A DNA stretch of 26,575 nucleotides. Origin: DASZIT01 sp036264255. GTDB taxonomy: Bacteria; Actinomycetota; Acidimicrobiia; Acidimicrobiales; RAAP-2. Of the stretch, positions 1 through 7,160 are shown piece after piece. Both the position numbers and the translations under genes were made by a program. How positions within the stretch are numbered: the stretch's first letter is position 1; every line of letters starts with the position of its first letter. The notes beneath the pieces are model-generated. The model was given only the letters and a program-made list of their open reading frames with translations. It did no database searches and was not told the origin of the DNA. The stretch lies in NCBI GenBank assembly GCA_036264255.1, contig DATARI010000241.1, forward strand, positions 1 through 26,575. The letters are read 5' to 3'.

Positions 1-32
1 GCACCTTCACGGGGTGAGGGCCGATCGGTGGC

Positions 33-572
33 TCAGCGGTCGGGTTGGTGGCGACCGATCAACGGCAGCACGAACCAGAGGGTCACGAATACCACCAGGG
101 TAAGGGTGGCGATCAGGGGAACGGCCATGCCTCGTTCCACATAACTGACGGCGAGCAGGACAGAACCGGTGACGGCGAGACCGACGGTGGCCAGCCCGGC
201 GATGGCCATGTCGTTGGCGACCCGGTTCAACTGCAGCTTCCGATGGCGGCGGAAGATCATCCGGTGATAGGCGACCGGTCCGGACAACAAGGCGGTGGCC
301 AGCGCGGCCAGCAGCAGATCGACCACGTAGAGATCGCGCTGGAATCCGCTCAGCCGGTCGAAATGAACGGCGAAGAAGGGAAGGGACAACAAGAAACCGA
401 ACAGCACCTGCACCCCGAGGGCCCCGACCCGGAGCTCCTGTACCAGCTCGACCAGGTTCCGGTCGTCACGCTCCTGTTCGGTCTCGTGCCGACCCGGGTC
501 GTCCGGCGACTCCACGTCACCGTCGGAGACCCGGTCGAGGCTCCGTAGCCTGCCTTCTCGGTGTTGCGGCAT
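33..572 (-). CDS. DUF6328 family membrane protein
   Basis: The product of about 179 residues has a charged N-terminal region of roughly 45 residues and then four predicted membrane segments at about 48-68, 82-103, 124-146 and 150-172. The blocks NLVELVQELRVGALGVQVLF and PVAYHRMIFRRHRK are typical of the DUF6328 family of small actinobacterial membrane proteins, whose function is unknown. I chose the ATG at 572 because a GGAG lies 8 nt upstream. A GTG at 593 in the same frame would add seven residues and cannot be excluded. The gene is divergent from the sugar transporter; about 220 nt separate them. No partner gene or cofactor motif suggests a role. Family assignment is fairly sure, function is not. 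Confidence 0.8.
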   Translation of the reverse strand: MPQHREGRLRSLDRVSDGDVESPDDPGRHETEQERDDRNLVELVQELRVGALGVQVLFGFLLSLPFFAVHFDRLSGFQRDLYVVDLLLAALATALLSGPVAYHRMIFRRHRKLQLNRVANDMAIAGLATVGLAVTGSVLLAVSYVERGMAVPLIATLTLVVFVTLWFVLPLIGRHQPDR

Positions 573-794
573 CTTGCGACTCCACGCGGTCACCAGCGAT
601 CGGCCCGGTGGCCAACCCCTGGTCTCGACGGATGGCTGTGTACCCCGCCGGGGGGACGACGAAACTCGGCGCCTCCCTGCCCATGGTCATCCTCGACGGC
701 TTCACCGATCTTGAAGTTGATGGCGGGGTTCTCGAGATTGGCGGGTCCTCCCGGTGGGTAAGTCAGTGGCGCCGGTGCCTAGAGGAGAAGAACC

Positions 795-2234
795 ACGACC
801 CAAGTAGCCGACACCAACGTCCTCGCCGACCTCGACGAGCGAACGCCGACGTCGTTCTATTGGAAGCTGACCCTCCTGGCCACCCTGGGTGGCTTCCTGT
901 TCGGCTTCGACACCTCCAATATCGGCTCGGCGCTGAACTTCGTCCCCTACCATCTCTCCGGCTTCTGGCAGGGCTACCTGGTGGCGGGGGCATCGCTGGG
1001 CGCCGCCGTCGGCGCCCTTTCTGCCGGGGTCTTGACCGACCGCTACGGCCGCAAGGTACTCCTCATCGTCGATGCCGCCATCTATGCCGGCGGCGCCCTC
1101 CTCTCGGCGGTGACCCCCGATGCGGCGGTCCTGCTCATCGCCCGGACCCTGATCGGCTTGGCCATCGGGGCCGACACCGCCATCGCCACCGCCTACATCG
1201 CCGAGTACGCCCCGAAGGGGCGGCGGGGCTCGCTCTCGATGCTCCAGCAGTGGATGATCACGGTCGGGATCCTGTCCGCCTACGTGGTCGCCCTCATCAT
1301 CTTGAAGGTGGCGCCGGCCAGTGCGGGAACGGTCGGCTGGCGCCTCATCCTCGGCCTGGGGGCGGTTCCGGCCCTGGTCGGGCTGGTCCTGCGGACCACC
1401 ATGCCGGAATCACCCCGATGGCTGATGCGCCAGGGCCGCTACGACAAGGCCCGGGAAGCGCTGGCGACATTCGGGGTCAAGGTGTCGACCGAGGCAATCG
1501 AGAGCACTGCCCGCCAACTCCACAGTGAGGACGTGAAGCAGAAGCAGCGGCGTCGGGGTGCCTGGACCCCCGGGGCCAAGCGGGCCCTCATGGTCGTCTG
1601 CACCTTCTTCTTCTTTCAACAGGTCACCGGCATCAACGTCCCGCTCTACTACGGGCCCCACCTGCTCGGCCCCATCTTCCAGGGAGGCAACTCCTCCACG
1701 GTGGCGTCGACGACCGCCGGGGTGGAGGTGACGTCGATCATGACCGCGGTCAATGTGGCCGCCACCTATTTCGCCTTCCGGTTCATCGACCGGGTGGGTC
1801 GCCGCAAGCTCGCCATCGGCGGATTCCTCGGCATGGCGGTCTTCGCGCTGGTGGCGGCGGCCGGACTCGGCTTCTTGTCGGGGACGGCCCGATTGGCGCT
1901 GGTCATGGTCGGCCTCGACTTCTTCATCGCCTCGTTCGCGGTGGGAGTGGGGGGCACCGGCTGGCTCCTCCAGGGGGAGGTCTTCCCGACCTCGGTGCGG
2001 GGCACCGCGGCGTCCACCGGGGCCACGGTGGACTGGTTGGCGAACTTCGCCCTCATCGAGGTCTTCCCGGTCTGGAACTCCTCGATCGGACTCGACTGGG
2101 TGCTGGTCTGTTTTGCCGCTCTCTGCGTGATGGCCATCATCTTTGTATTCCGCTATCTGCCGGAGACCAAGGGACTCTCGGTGGAGGAGGTGGTCGCCAC
2201 GTTCGAAAAGGAAGCGGCCAACGTCCGACGATGA
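795..2234 (+). CDS. Sugar-porter family MFS transporter, apparent ACG start
   Basis: This is a 12-helix major facilitator of the sugar porter type, expected to move a sugar or polyol across the inner membrane. Counting from codon 795, it shows the helix-1 motif GFLFGFD (33-39), the loop 2-3 motif DRYGRK (82-87), PESPRW (204-209), a QQVTGIN block in the second half, DRVGRRK, and the C-terminal PETKG (456-460). About 479 residues is normal for the family. In this frame no ATG, GTG or TTG occurs between a TAG at 780-782 and GTG 981. Starting at 981 would delete the first membrane helix. An AGGAG at 783-787 sits 7 nt before an ACG at 795, so I take ACG (or an ATG altered to ACG) as the start. The substrate cannot be told from sequence. 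Confidence 0.88.
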   Translation, partial: TTQVADTNVLADLDERTPTSFYWKLTLLATLGGFLFGFDTSNIGSALNFVPYHLSGFWQGYLVAGASLGAAVGALSAGVLTDRYGRKVLLIVDAAIYAGGALLSAVTPDAAVLLIARTLIGLAIGADTAIATAYIAEYAPKGRRGSLSMLQQWMITVGILSAYVVALIILKVAPASAGTVGWRLILGLGAVPALVGLVLRTTMPESPRWLMRQGRYDKAREALATFGVKVSTEAIESTARQLHSEDVKQKQRRRGAWTPGAKRALMVVCTFFFFQQVTGINVPLYYGPHLLGPIFQGGNSSTVASTTAGVEVTSIMTAVNVAATYFAFRFIDRVGRRKLAIGGFLGMAVFALVAAAGLGFLSGTARLALVMVGLDFFIASFAVGVGGTGWLLQGEVFPTSVRGTAASTGATVDWLANFALIEVFPVWNSSIGLDWVLVCFAALCVMAIIFVFRYLPETKGLSVEEVVATFEKEAANVRR

Positions 2235-2338
2235 GCCGGGGCTCGGCGGACGTCCGGTTGAGAGTCCCCGTAAATGGGTACGGAAAGGTCAGGTTCTCGA
2301 ACTCCGCGAGGCCCGAACCCGAACAAGGAGAATGCTGC

Positions 2339-2953
2339 ATGTTTCCCGCCGTACTGGCTCCGCTGGACGATGACCGCCGATCCCTGGAATCGGTACTCCA
2401 TCTCCTGGAGGAAACCTCCGAGCCCGAGGTACGCGCCGATCTGGCCGGGGAATTGATCCATTTCTGTGCCCGGTATGAAGATGCCTTGGAACGGGGCCTC
2501 TATTCGACTCTCCGCAACCGCCCGGGACACAGCGCCCAGGTCACTGAAACCGAACGTCGCCAGCGCCGGCTCCGCGACGCTATGCAAGACGTTCGCAAAC
2601 GGACCCTGCATGTGAAGCCGATCAACGCCCACGCCGACGATCCCGAAGGCTTCGAGAGGTCTCTGGAGGCGTTGATCGCCGCCGCCCGGGCTCAGCTCGA
2701 CTACGAGGATCAAGAGTTGCTACCGCTGGTTGACGAGCTCGGCGCCGATGACCGGGATCATCTGCTGCGGAACCTGGAGCACGCGGTGGCCCACGCCAGC
2801 AGCCACCCGGACCCGCCGCACAATCCGGTCGGCCGGGCGGCGGTCAATCTGAAGGAGAAGCTCGATCGGGCGGTGGACGACACCTCCACCATCTCGCATC
2901 CGGGTACCGAGCGGCTCCACCCCGAGGGTGGCCGGGGCGTCGGGGACAACTAG
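2339..2953 (+). CDS. Hemerythrin-like (HHE) domain protein
   Basis: A 204-residue soluble, mostly helical protein. The spacing of acidic and histidine residues resembles hemerythrin HHE cation-binding proteins: H41 with E47, H91/H98, a DYEDQELLPLVD block at 121-132 and an H148/H152/H156/H161 cluster. The usual second-helix His-His-x-x-x-E is not fully kept (D121 stands where His is common), so binding of a di-iron centre is uncertain. The ATG at 2339 is chosen because AAGGAG at 2325-2330 lies 8 nt upstream. The frame is open further upstream to 2231, but that part has no homology-like content. It is about 104 nt downstream of the MFS gene and convergent with the DsbA-type gene. Oxygen or metal sensing is possible but only inferred. 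Confidence 0.6.
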   Translation: MFPAVLAPLDDDRRSLESVLHLLEETSEPEVRADLAGELIHFCARYEDALERGLYSTLRNRPGHSAQVTETERRQRRLRDAMQDVRKRTLHVKPINAHADDPEGFERSLEALIAAARAQLDYEDQELLPLVDELGADDRDHLLRNLEHAVAHASSHPDPPHNPVGRAAVNLKEKLDRAVDDTSTISHPGTERLHPEGGRGVGDN

Positions 2954-2986
2954 GCCCGGATCAAAAAGTCCGGCACCCCACCCGGT

Positions 2987-3709
2987 TCAGACCGCGCAGC
3001 TTCCGTCGCTACAGGCGTCTCCGGAGTCGCTGACGTCGGTGCTCTCGGTCGGGCCACTCACGATGGTCAGCGGGTGGGCCTGGGTCCAGCCCTGCTCGAG
3101 GGCGGAGAGCAGCACGTCGGGGGTCTGGGCCCCGGGCACCCCGATGGCCCGGTCGATCACGAAGAACGGCACCGCACTGATCCCGAGCTCGCCGGCCAGC
3201 TTCTCATCGGCGCGGACCTCGTCGGCAAAGGCGCCGTCGTCCAGAGCCGTGGCGACCTCGTCGGCGTCCAGCCCGATCTCCTTGCCTACCTGCTCGAGGG
3301 CGTCCCGCTCGCCGATGGCGGCCCCGTGGGTGAAGTAGGCGGCCATGAGGGCCTCCTTGGCCACGTCACCGAGGCCATGGGTGGCGGCCAGGTGGATGAG
3401 GCGGTGGGCGTCGAAAGTGTTCCCCGATTTGGCGACGTCCCACTGGAAGTCGAGTCCGACCTCGGTGGCCACCCCGCTCACCCGTTCGGTGGCGGCGCGG
3501 GCCTGCTCCTCGGTCATCCCGTACTTCTTGGCCAGCTGCTGATGGGTCGAGAGTTGACGCCGAGCCGGAGCACTCGGATCGAGCTCGAAACTCCGCCACT
3601 CCACCGAAACCTCGTCCTTATGGGGGAACGAGGCCAGCGCCGCTTCGAATTGCCGCTTTCCGATGTAACACCAGGGGCACACCACGTCGGACCAGATCTC
3701 AACCAACAT
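2987..3709 (-). CDS. DsbA family oxidoreductase, FrnE type
   Basis: A 240-residue DsbA-fold thioredoxin-superfamily protein. It opens with MLVEIWSDVVCPWC, giving the active-site CPWC at C11-C14, and has the cis-proline segment GISAVPFF near residue 190. No signal peptide is seen, so it should be cytoplasmic, as FrnE-like proteins are. The C-terminal tail carries a second cysteine pair, C233-SDGS-C238, a CX4C arrangement like that described for Deinococcus FrnE. That suggests disulfide exchange between tail and active site. The start ATG at 3709 has GAGGAAG about 7 nt upstream; the open frame to 3856 lacks DsbA-like content. It is divergent from the 63-aa SFPASDP gene. Substrates are unknown. 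Confidence 0.88.
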   Translation of the reverse strand: MLVEIWSDVVCPWCYIGKRQFEAALASFPHKDEVSVEWRSFELDPSAPARRQLSTHQQLAKKYGMTEEQARAATERVSGVATEVGLDFQWDVAKSGNTFDAHRLIHLAATHGLGDVAKEALMAAYFTHGAAIGERDALEQVGKEIGLDADEVATALDDGAFADEVRADEKLAGELGISAVPFFVIDRAIGVPGAQTPDVLLSALEQGWTQAHPLTIVSGPTESTDVSDSGDACSDGSCAV

Positions 3710-3854
3710 TCGCCACTTCCTCGTTCCTCGGGCGCGCACTCCCGCGCTCTGTCTGGTGAAACGTTGGGATGGAGAGCAGTATTCCAGGCCTGGGCCGGAG
3801 GACACCCGCCGTGCAAGGATGGTCAGACTGCCACCCGGAGTCAAGGAGTGCGAC

Positions 3855-4046
3855 ATGCGTGATGACCCCGCCGGACAACCAGGTCAACCCGTCGATGACG
3901 CCATCGACGAGGCGGAGGTGGAATCGTTTCCGGCCAGCGACCCGCAATCCTCCTGGGCGGGGCCCGATCAGGGTGTCCGGGCCTCGGAGGCTCCCCACTC
4001 GGAGCCCGCCGCCGACGGCGCTCGGGAGGGCGGGACGGCGGGATGA
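3855..4046 (+). CDS. Small SFPASDP-motif protein, 63 aa
   Basis: A short, very acidic, probably unstructured protein of 63 residues. The centre reads DDAIDEAEVESFPASDPQSS, which matches a motif (E-x-SFPASDPPS) I recognise from many short uncharacterised bacterial proteins. The start ATG at 3855 follows AAGGAG (3843-3848) by 6 nt, which argues that it is truly translated. Its TGA at 4044-4046 is 10 nt before the ATG of the SRPBCC gene, so the two are probably co-transcribed. The overlapping longer frame from 3756 has no support. No function is known. The composition suggests a small binding or stress-associated peptide, but that is a guess. Confidence 0.72.
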   Translation: MRDDPAGQPGQPVDDAIDEAEVESFPASDPQSSWAGPDQGVRASEAPHSEPAADGAREGGTAG

Positions 4047-4056
4047 AAGGGAATCG

Positions 4057-4545
4057 ATGAAGGGCAACGTCCTCACGGTGGAGCGGACCATCGGCGTCGC
4101 TCCGGCGGTGGTGTTCAACGTGCTGGCCGACGCCGGACAACACGCCTTGTTCGACGGATCGGGCATGCTCCAGGGCGCGCCGGAGGGGCAGAGCCAGCGG
4201 CTGACCCTGGGCACGACGTTCGGGATGAACATGAAACTCGGCGTCCGCTATGCCACCGTGAACAAGGTCGTCGCCTTCGAGGAGGACCGGAAGGTGGCCT
4301 GGAAGACCGGCCCGGAGGGCACCTGGGGGAAACTGGTGGGCGGCCGGATCTGGGTCTACGAGCTCGAGCCGGTGGAGGGCGGGACCCGGGTGCGGGAGAG
4401 TTGGGACATCACCACCGACCACCAGCGGGCACTGTTGAAGCTGGGCAGCATCTATTGGAACAAGACCCGTCGGGACATGGAACGGACGCTGGCCCGGCTC
4501 GACCAGCTGCTGACCAGCGACCCGGCGCCGATCGGCGAGGGGTAG
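4057..4545 (+). CDS. SRPBCC family protein (polyketide cyclase/dehydrase-like)
   Basis: A 162-residue protein with the START-like SRPBCC pattern. It opens with strand VERTIGVAPAVVFNVLAD, has central strands ending in KVAWKTGPEG and WVYELEPVEGGTRVRESWD, and a long C-terminal helix with MERTLARLDQLL. Members bind hydrophobic ligands in a deep pocket and include cyclases, lipid-transfer proteins and many proteins of unknown role. The ATG at 4057 is preceded by AAAGGGA, and the upstream open frame from 3769 overlaps the small gene in another frame and is not used. It lies 10 nt after the 63-aa gene, suggesting one transcript. The ligand cannot be predicted. Confidence 0.82.
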   Translation: MKGNVLTVERTIGVAPAVVFNVLADAGQHALFDGSGMLQGAPEGQSQRLTLGTTFGMNMKLGVRYATVNKVVAFEEDRKVAWKTGPEGTWGKLVGGRIWVYELEPVEGGTRVRESWDITTDHQRALLKLGSIYWNKTRRDMERTLARLDQLLTSDPAPIGEG

Positions 4546-4549
4546 GGAC

Positions 4550-4582
4550 GAGGGGTCTGCGCCCCGGGCGGGGGAACCCCTC
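4550..4582 (+). terminator. GC-rich stem-loop after SRPBCC gene
   Basis: GAGGGGT (4550-4556) and ACCCCTC (4576-4582) form a 7-bp stem around a 19-nt GC-rich loop just after the SRPBCC stop codon. There is no T-tract, so this is only a possible Rho-independent-like or pausing hairpin. It would separate the upstream pair from the leaderless ABM gene. Confidence 0.3.
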
Positions 4583-4594
4583 CGGCGGTGGGGC

Positions 4595-4600
4595 TATCGT
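4595..4600 (+). promoter_or_regulatory. Leaderless -10 box of ABM gene
   Basis: TATCGT lies 8 nt before the ATG at 4609 and there is no Shine-Dalgarno sequence. That spacing would put the transcript start at or within a base or two of the start codon. Confidence 0.5.
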
Positions 4601-4608
4601 GCCCAGCC

Positions 4609-4911
4609 ATGGTTCTCGAACACGCCGTCATCCACATCAAACTGGGAGTCAGCCGGGAGTTCGAGGAGGCGGTGGCGGAAGGTAAGTCGGTGGTGGCCGA
4701 GTCCGAGGGGTTCATCTCTCTGAGCCTCAGCCGCTGCATCGAAAGCCCCGACTCCTACCTCCTGATGATCCAGTGGAGAAGCCTGGAGGACCACACCGTC
4801 GGGTTCCGGGAGTCCGAACGGTTCACCCGGTGGCGGGAGATCGTCGGGCCCTATTTCGAGTCGTCCCCTGAAGTCCTTCACCTCGCACCGGTCGAGGGGC
4901 TGGTGGCCTGA
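4609..4911 (+). CDS. Antibiotic biosynthesis monooxygenase (ABM) domain protein
   Basis: A 100-residue ferredoxin-like-fold protein of the ABM/DUF4865-like dimeric alpha-beta barrel type. The pattern is a first strand EHAVIHIKLG, helix EFEEAVAEGKSVVAESEGF, strands with SLSRCIESPDSYLLMIQWRS, then a helix ending near FRESERFTRWREIVGPYFES. Family members are quinol monooxygenases, heme-degrading enzymes or uncharacterised proteins; nothing here identifies the substrate. I chose ATG 4609 over an in-frame GTG at 4588 because the domain starts there and a TATCGT box is 8 nt upstream. Its TGA overlaps the next ATG by one base, so it is co-translated with the SDR gene. Confidence 0.82.
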   Translation: MVLEHAVIHIKLGVSREFEEAVAEGKSVVAESEGFISLSLSRCIESPDSYLLMIQWRSLEDHTVGFRESERFTRWREIVGPYFESSPEVLHLAPVEGLVA

Positions 4912-5696
4912 TGGGTCTCCTCGACGGACAACAGGCCCTGGTCACCGGGGGCGGTTCCGGAATCGGCCGGGCGGCCTGCCTGCGGCTGCAGGCCGACGGG
5001 GCCTCCGTGGCAGTGCTCGACATCGATGGCGATGCGGCGGCGGCGGTAGCCGCCGAGCTCGGAGGCGCCCCGGTGGTGGTGGCCGATGTCTGCGACCGCG
5101 AAGCCATGGGAGCCGCCGTCACTCGAGTGGCTGCCGAGCTCGGCGGGCTGACGATCCTGGTCAACAACGCCGGGGTCGGGAACGTCAAGCCGATGCACCG
5201 TTACTCCGACCGAGAATACGATCGGATCGTCGACGTCTCCATGCGGGGGACCTTCATCGGCATCCGGGCCGCAGCACCGGTGATGGTCGAAGCCGGTGGG
5301 GGATCGATCGTGAACATGGCCTCGATCAGCGGGATGCGGCCGACCCGGGGCGAGGCCCCCTACGCGGCCTCGAAGGCGGCGGTCATCGCCCTCACCCAGT
5401 CTGCCGCCCTTGAGTACGGGCCCGCCCTCAGAGTGAACTGCGTGTCTCCGGGTTTGATCGAGACCCCACTGACGGCTCCCCTCATGAGTGACGAGACGGT
5501 CCGGGCCGGGTTCGACCGGGTGACACCCCTGGGTCGGGTAGGGACGGCCGAGGAGGTGGCGTCGGTGATCGCCTTTCTCTGCTCGGATATGGCCGCCTAC
5601 GTGACCGGGATCAACATTCCGGTCGACGGCGGGAGTCTGCTTCCTTCCGCCCAGGTGGACCCCGTGCTCTCGGCCATCCTGGCGTTCTACGACTGA
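4911..5696 (+). CDS. SDR family NAD(P)-dependent oxidoreductase
   Basis: A classical 261-residue short-chain dehydrogenase/reductase. It has the cofactor motif TGGGSGIG (12-19), D60 in VVADV, NNAG (85-88), the catalytic S138, Y151 and K155 (YAASK), and the SPGLIETPL segment typical of the family. D37 at the end of the second strand (VLDID) favours NAD over NADP. It should reduce a ketone or oxidise a secondary alcohol in the cytoplasm; the substrate is not evident. The start ATG at 4911 shares its A with the ABM stop codon, so translation is coupled and the two products may act together. Confidence 0.92.
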   Translation: MGLLDGQQALVTGGGSGIGRAACLRLQADGASVAVLDIDGDAAAAVAAELGGAPVVVADVCDREAMGAAVTRVAAELGGLTILVNNAGVGNVKPMHRYSDREYDRIVDVSMRGTFIGIRAAAPVMVEAGGGSIVNMASISGMRPTRGEAPYAASKAAVIALTQSAALEYGPALRVNCVSPGLIETPLTAPLMSDETVRAGFDRVTPLGRVGTAEEVASVIAFLCSDMAAYVTGINIPVDGGSLLPSAQVDPVLSAILAFYD

Positions 5697-5698
5697 TC

Positions 5699-5719
5699 GG
5701 GCGCCCCAGGTCAGCGCCC
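5699..5719. terminator. Hairpin between convergent SDR and ASCH genes
   Basis: GGGCGC (5699-5704) pairs with GCGCCC (5714-5719) across a 9-nt loop, directly between the two convergent stop codons. It lacks a T-tract. The position suggests a bidirectional terminator, but this is inference. Confidence 0.4.
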
Positions 5720-5733
5720 ACCGGCGTCGGCGT

Positions 5734-6021
5734 CTACGGGACCAGGTGGAACTCGATCCGGTAGACAAGGGTGTCGTCGTGGACGGGCCCGGCGTGGGCC
5801 GTCCGGCGGCGGAGTGTTTCGAGGTCCGGCTCGCCGGCCCGGGACATGTCGTCGGCGTCGATCGATGCGAACGGGACGAGCTCGATCGAGTCGACCTCGA
5901 TGGAGGCGTCGCCAATGGGGTACCGGCCGCCCGCCTTCACCTTCGGTCGCTGCCAGAGTCGGAAGGTCAACGTGATGTCGCCCGACCGCACGTCGTTGCG
6001 CAACTCCGGGCTGAACTGCAC
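5734..6021 (-). CDS. ASCH domain-containing protein
   Basis: A 95-residue protein matching the small ASCH (PUA-like) fold. The N-terminal block MQFSPELRNDVRSGDITLTF is followed by RLWQRPKVKAGGRYPIG, the basic-and-glycine turn typical of these proteins, and then by strand IEVDSIELV. ASCH proteins are thought to bind RNA or modified nucleosides; one E. coli homologue is an acetylcytidine amidohydrolase. The GTG at 6021 is chosen because TAGACT stands 7 nt upstream and no SD is present. It lies 48 nt downstream of the methyltransferase-glycosylase gene on the same strand. A nucleic-acid role fits that neighbour but is not shown. Confidence 0.8.
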   Translation of the reverse strand: MQFSPELRNDVRSGDITLTFRLWQRPKVKAGGRYPIGDASIEVDSIELVPFASIDADDMSRAGEPDLETLRRRTAHAGPVHDDTLVYRIEFHLVP

Positions 6022-6028
6022 CGTCGCC

Positions 6029-6034
6029 AGTCTA
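6029..6034 (-). promoter_or_regulatory. Leaderless -10 box of ASCH gene
   Basis: On the minus strand TAGACT ends 7 nt before the GTG start at 6021. There is no SD sequence, so a leaderless transcript is likely. Confidence 0.5.
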
Positions 6035-6069
6035 CGGCGGGTCGGTCGAAACGGTCGTCGCCGCCGCCG

Positions 6070-7146
6070 TCACCCGGCGTCGGCCACCGCCAACGCCGCC
6101 CGGAGGTGGTCGGCCAGCTGGGCCGGTGAGGTCCGGGCATTGAGCCCGCTGGTGGAGGGCATCACGTAGACCGGACGGCCCCCGATCCGCGACTCCTGGA
6201 GGCCGGCCGAGGCCTTGGGATCGACCGCCGCCCGCCAGGGCCCGAGGCCCACGAAGCACACCACCCGGGGCTGCAACCACTCCACCAACCGCTCGAGGCG
6301 ACCGAGACCCTGGCGGTACTCGGAGGCACTCACCTCGTCGGCCGCCCGGCTAGGTCGCTTGACCAGGTCGGTCATGCCCATGCCGTGGGAACCCAGGGCG
6401 TCGGTGGGATCCCGGTCCCGGCTGACCAGCCCGCTGGCCAGCGCCGCCTTCCAGAACCGGTTGCCGCCCCGGAAGTACCCGACCCCGGCATCGGCCGAAT
6501 AGAAGCTGGGGTTCGACCCGCACATCAGGATCCGCATGCCCGGCGCCACGGTGTCGGCCAGGCCGCGGACCCGGACCGCCGAGAGCCGCAGCTCGTCGCC
6601 GGAGACCTCCACCGAGCCCTCCTCCACCTCGAAGCCGGCCCCCACCACCACGTCGACCAGCCGGTCGGGTGTCCAGGAGGCGAAGAAGCGCCCGGCGACT
6701 TCGTCGTCGGAGAGGGCGCTGCCCTGGTAGTCGCCGTGGAGGACCTGGAGTTGGAACGGCGCCCCCACCGCCAGCACCCGATGGAGGTCCCACAACGCCA
6801 TCGGCAACCGGTCCCGGGCGATGTGGTGGTGGGTCATCCACGACCAGGCCCCGGCCAACGAGCCCCGGGCCAGGGGGAGGGCTTCGATGTCGCCCTGGAG
6901 GTACAGCCCGTCGGGGACCCGCGACCGACAGTCGTCGAGCATCGGCCACGAGGCGTCGAGGCCCACCACCGGCGACCCGAGGAGGCCGGTGTACCTCCCG
7001 CCCCCGCAGCCGAGGTCGAGCCGGGGCGACCCGGTCGGCGCCCGGCCGGCGAAGCGCTCGGCGTCAGCCCGGCGACCGGGGGTGCGGTGGCTGGCCGCCC
7101 AGTCCAGGCCCCGGTCGTTGTAGGTGTCGACGGTGGCCCGGTGCAC
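6070..7146 (-). CDS. Methyltransferase / Mug-type uracil-DNA glycosylase fusion
   Basis: A 358-residue two-domain protein. Residues 1 to about 193 form a class I SAM-dependent methyltransferase with motif I LDLGCGGG (43-50) and the acidic VVGLD (60-64). Residues about 195-358 form a mismatch-specific uracil-DNA glycosylase of the Mug/TDG family: GSNPSFYSADAG (210-221) corresponds to the GINPG active-site motif with the catalytic-site Asn at 212, GGNRFW (227-232) follows, and MPSTSGLNAR (329-338) matches the second DNA-binding loop. Mug enzymes remove U or T opposite G and related lesions. The GTG at 7146 is used because TAGCAT lies 8 nt upstream; the open frame to 7686 is an antisense-like shadow of the transpeptidase gene. 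Whether the methyltransferase acts on nucleic acid is unknown. Confidence 0.86.
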   Translation of the reverse strand: MHRATVDTYNDRGLDWAASHRTPGRRADAERFAGRAPTGSPRLDLGCGGGRYTGLLGSPVVGLDASWPMLDDCRSRVPDGLYLQGDIEALPLARGSLAGAWSWMTHHHIARDRLPMALWDLHRVLAVGAPFQLQVLHGDYQGSALSDDEVAGRFFASWTPDRLVDVVVGAGFEVEEGSVEVSGDELRLSAVRVRGLADTVAPGMRILMCGSNPSFYSADAGVGYFRGGNRFWKAALASGLVSRDRDPTDALGSHGMGMTDLVKRPSRAADEVSASEYRQGLGRLERLVEWLQPRVVCFVGLGPWRAAVDPKASAGLQESRIGGRPVYVMPSTSGLNARTSPAQLADHLRAALAVADAG

Positions 7147-7154
7147 GGAGGCTG

Positions 7155-7160
7155 ATGCTA
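7155..7160 (-). promoter_or_regulatory. Leaderless -10 box overlapping the ldt stop codon
   Basis: TAGCAT on the minus strand ends 8 nt before GTG 7146. Its TAG is the stop codon of the upstream L,D-transpeptidase gene (7158-7160), so the methyltransferase-glycosylase gene may have its own promoter within the operon. Confidence 0.5.

Noticed and set aside
608..1528. A 306-codon + strand frame overlapping the start of the transporter
   Set aside because: From 795 on it is the transporter read in the wrong phase (Arg/His/Pro-rich); no recognisable domain before 795.
2956..2973. CCGGA-N8-TCCGG near the convergent hemerythrin and DsbA ends, as a terminator
   Set aside because: Only a 5-bp stem with an A-rich loop and no T-tract; too weak to claim.
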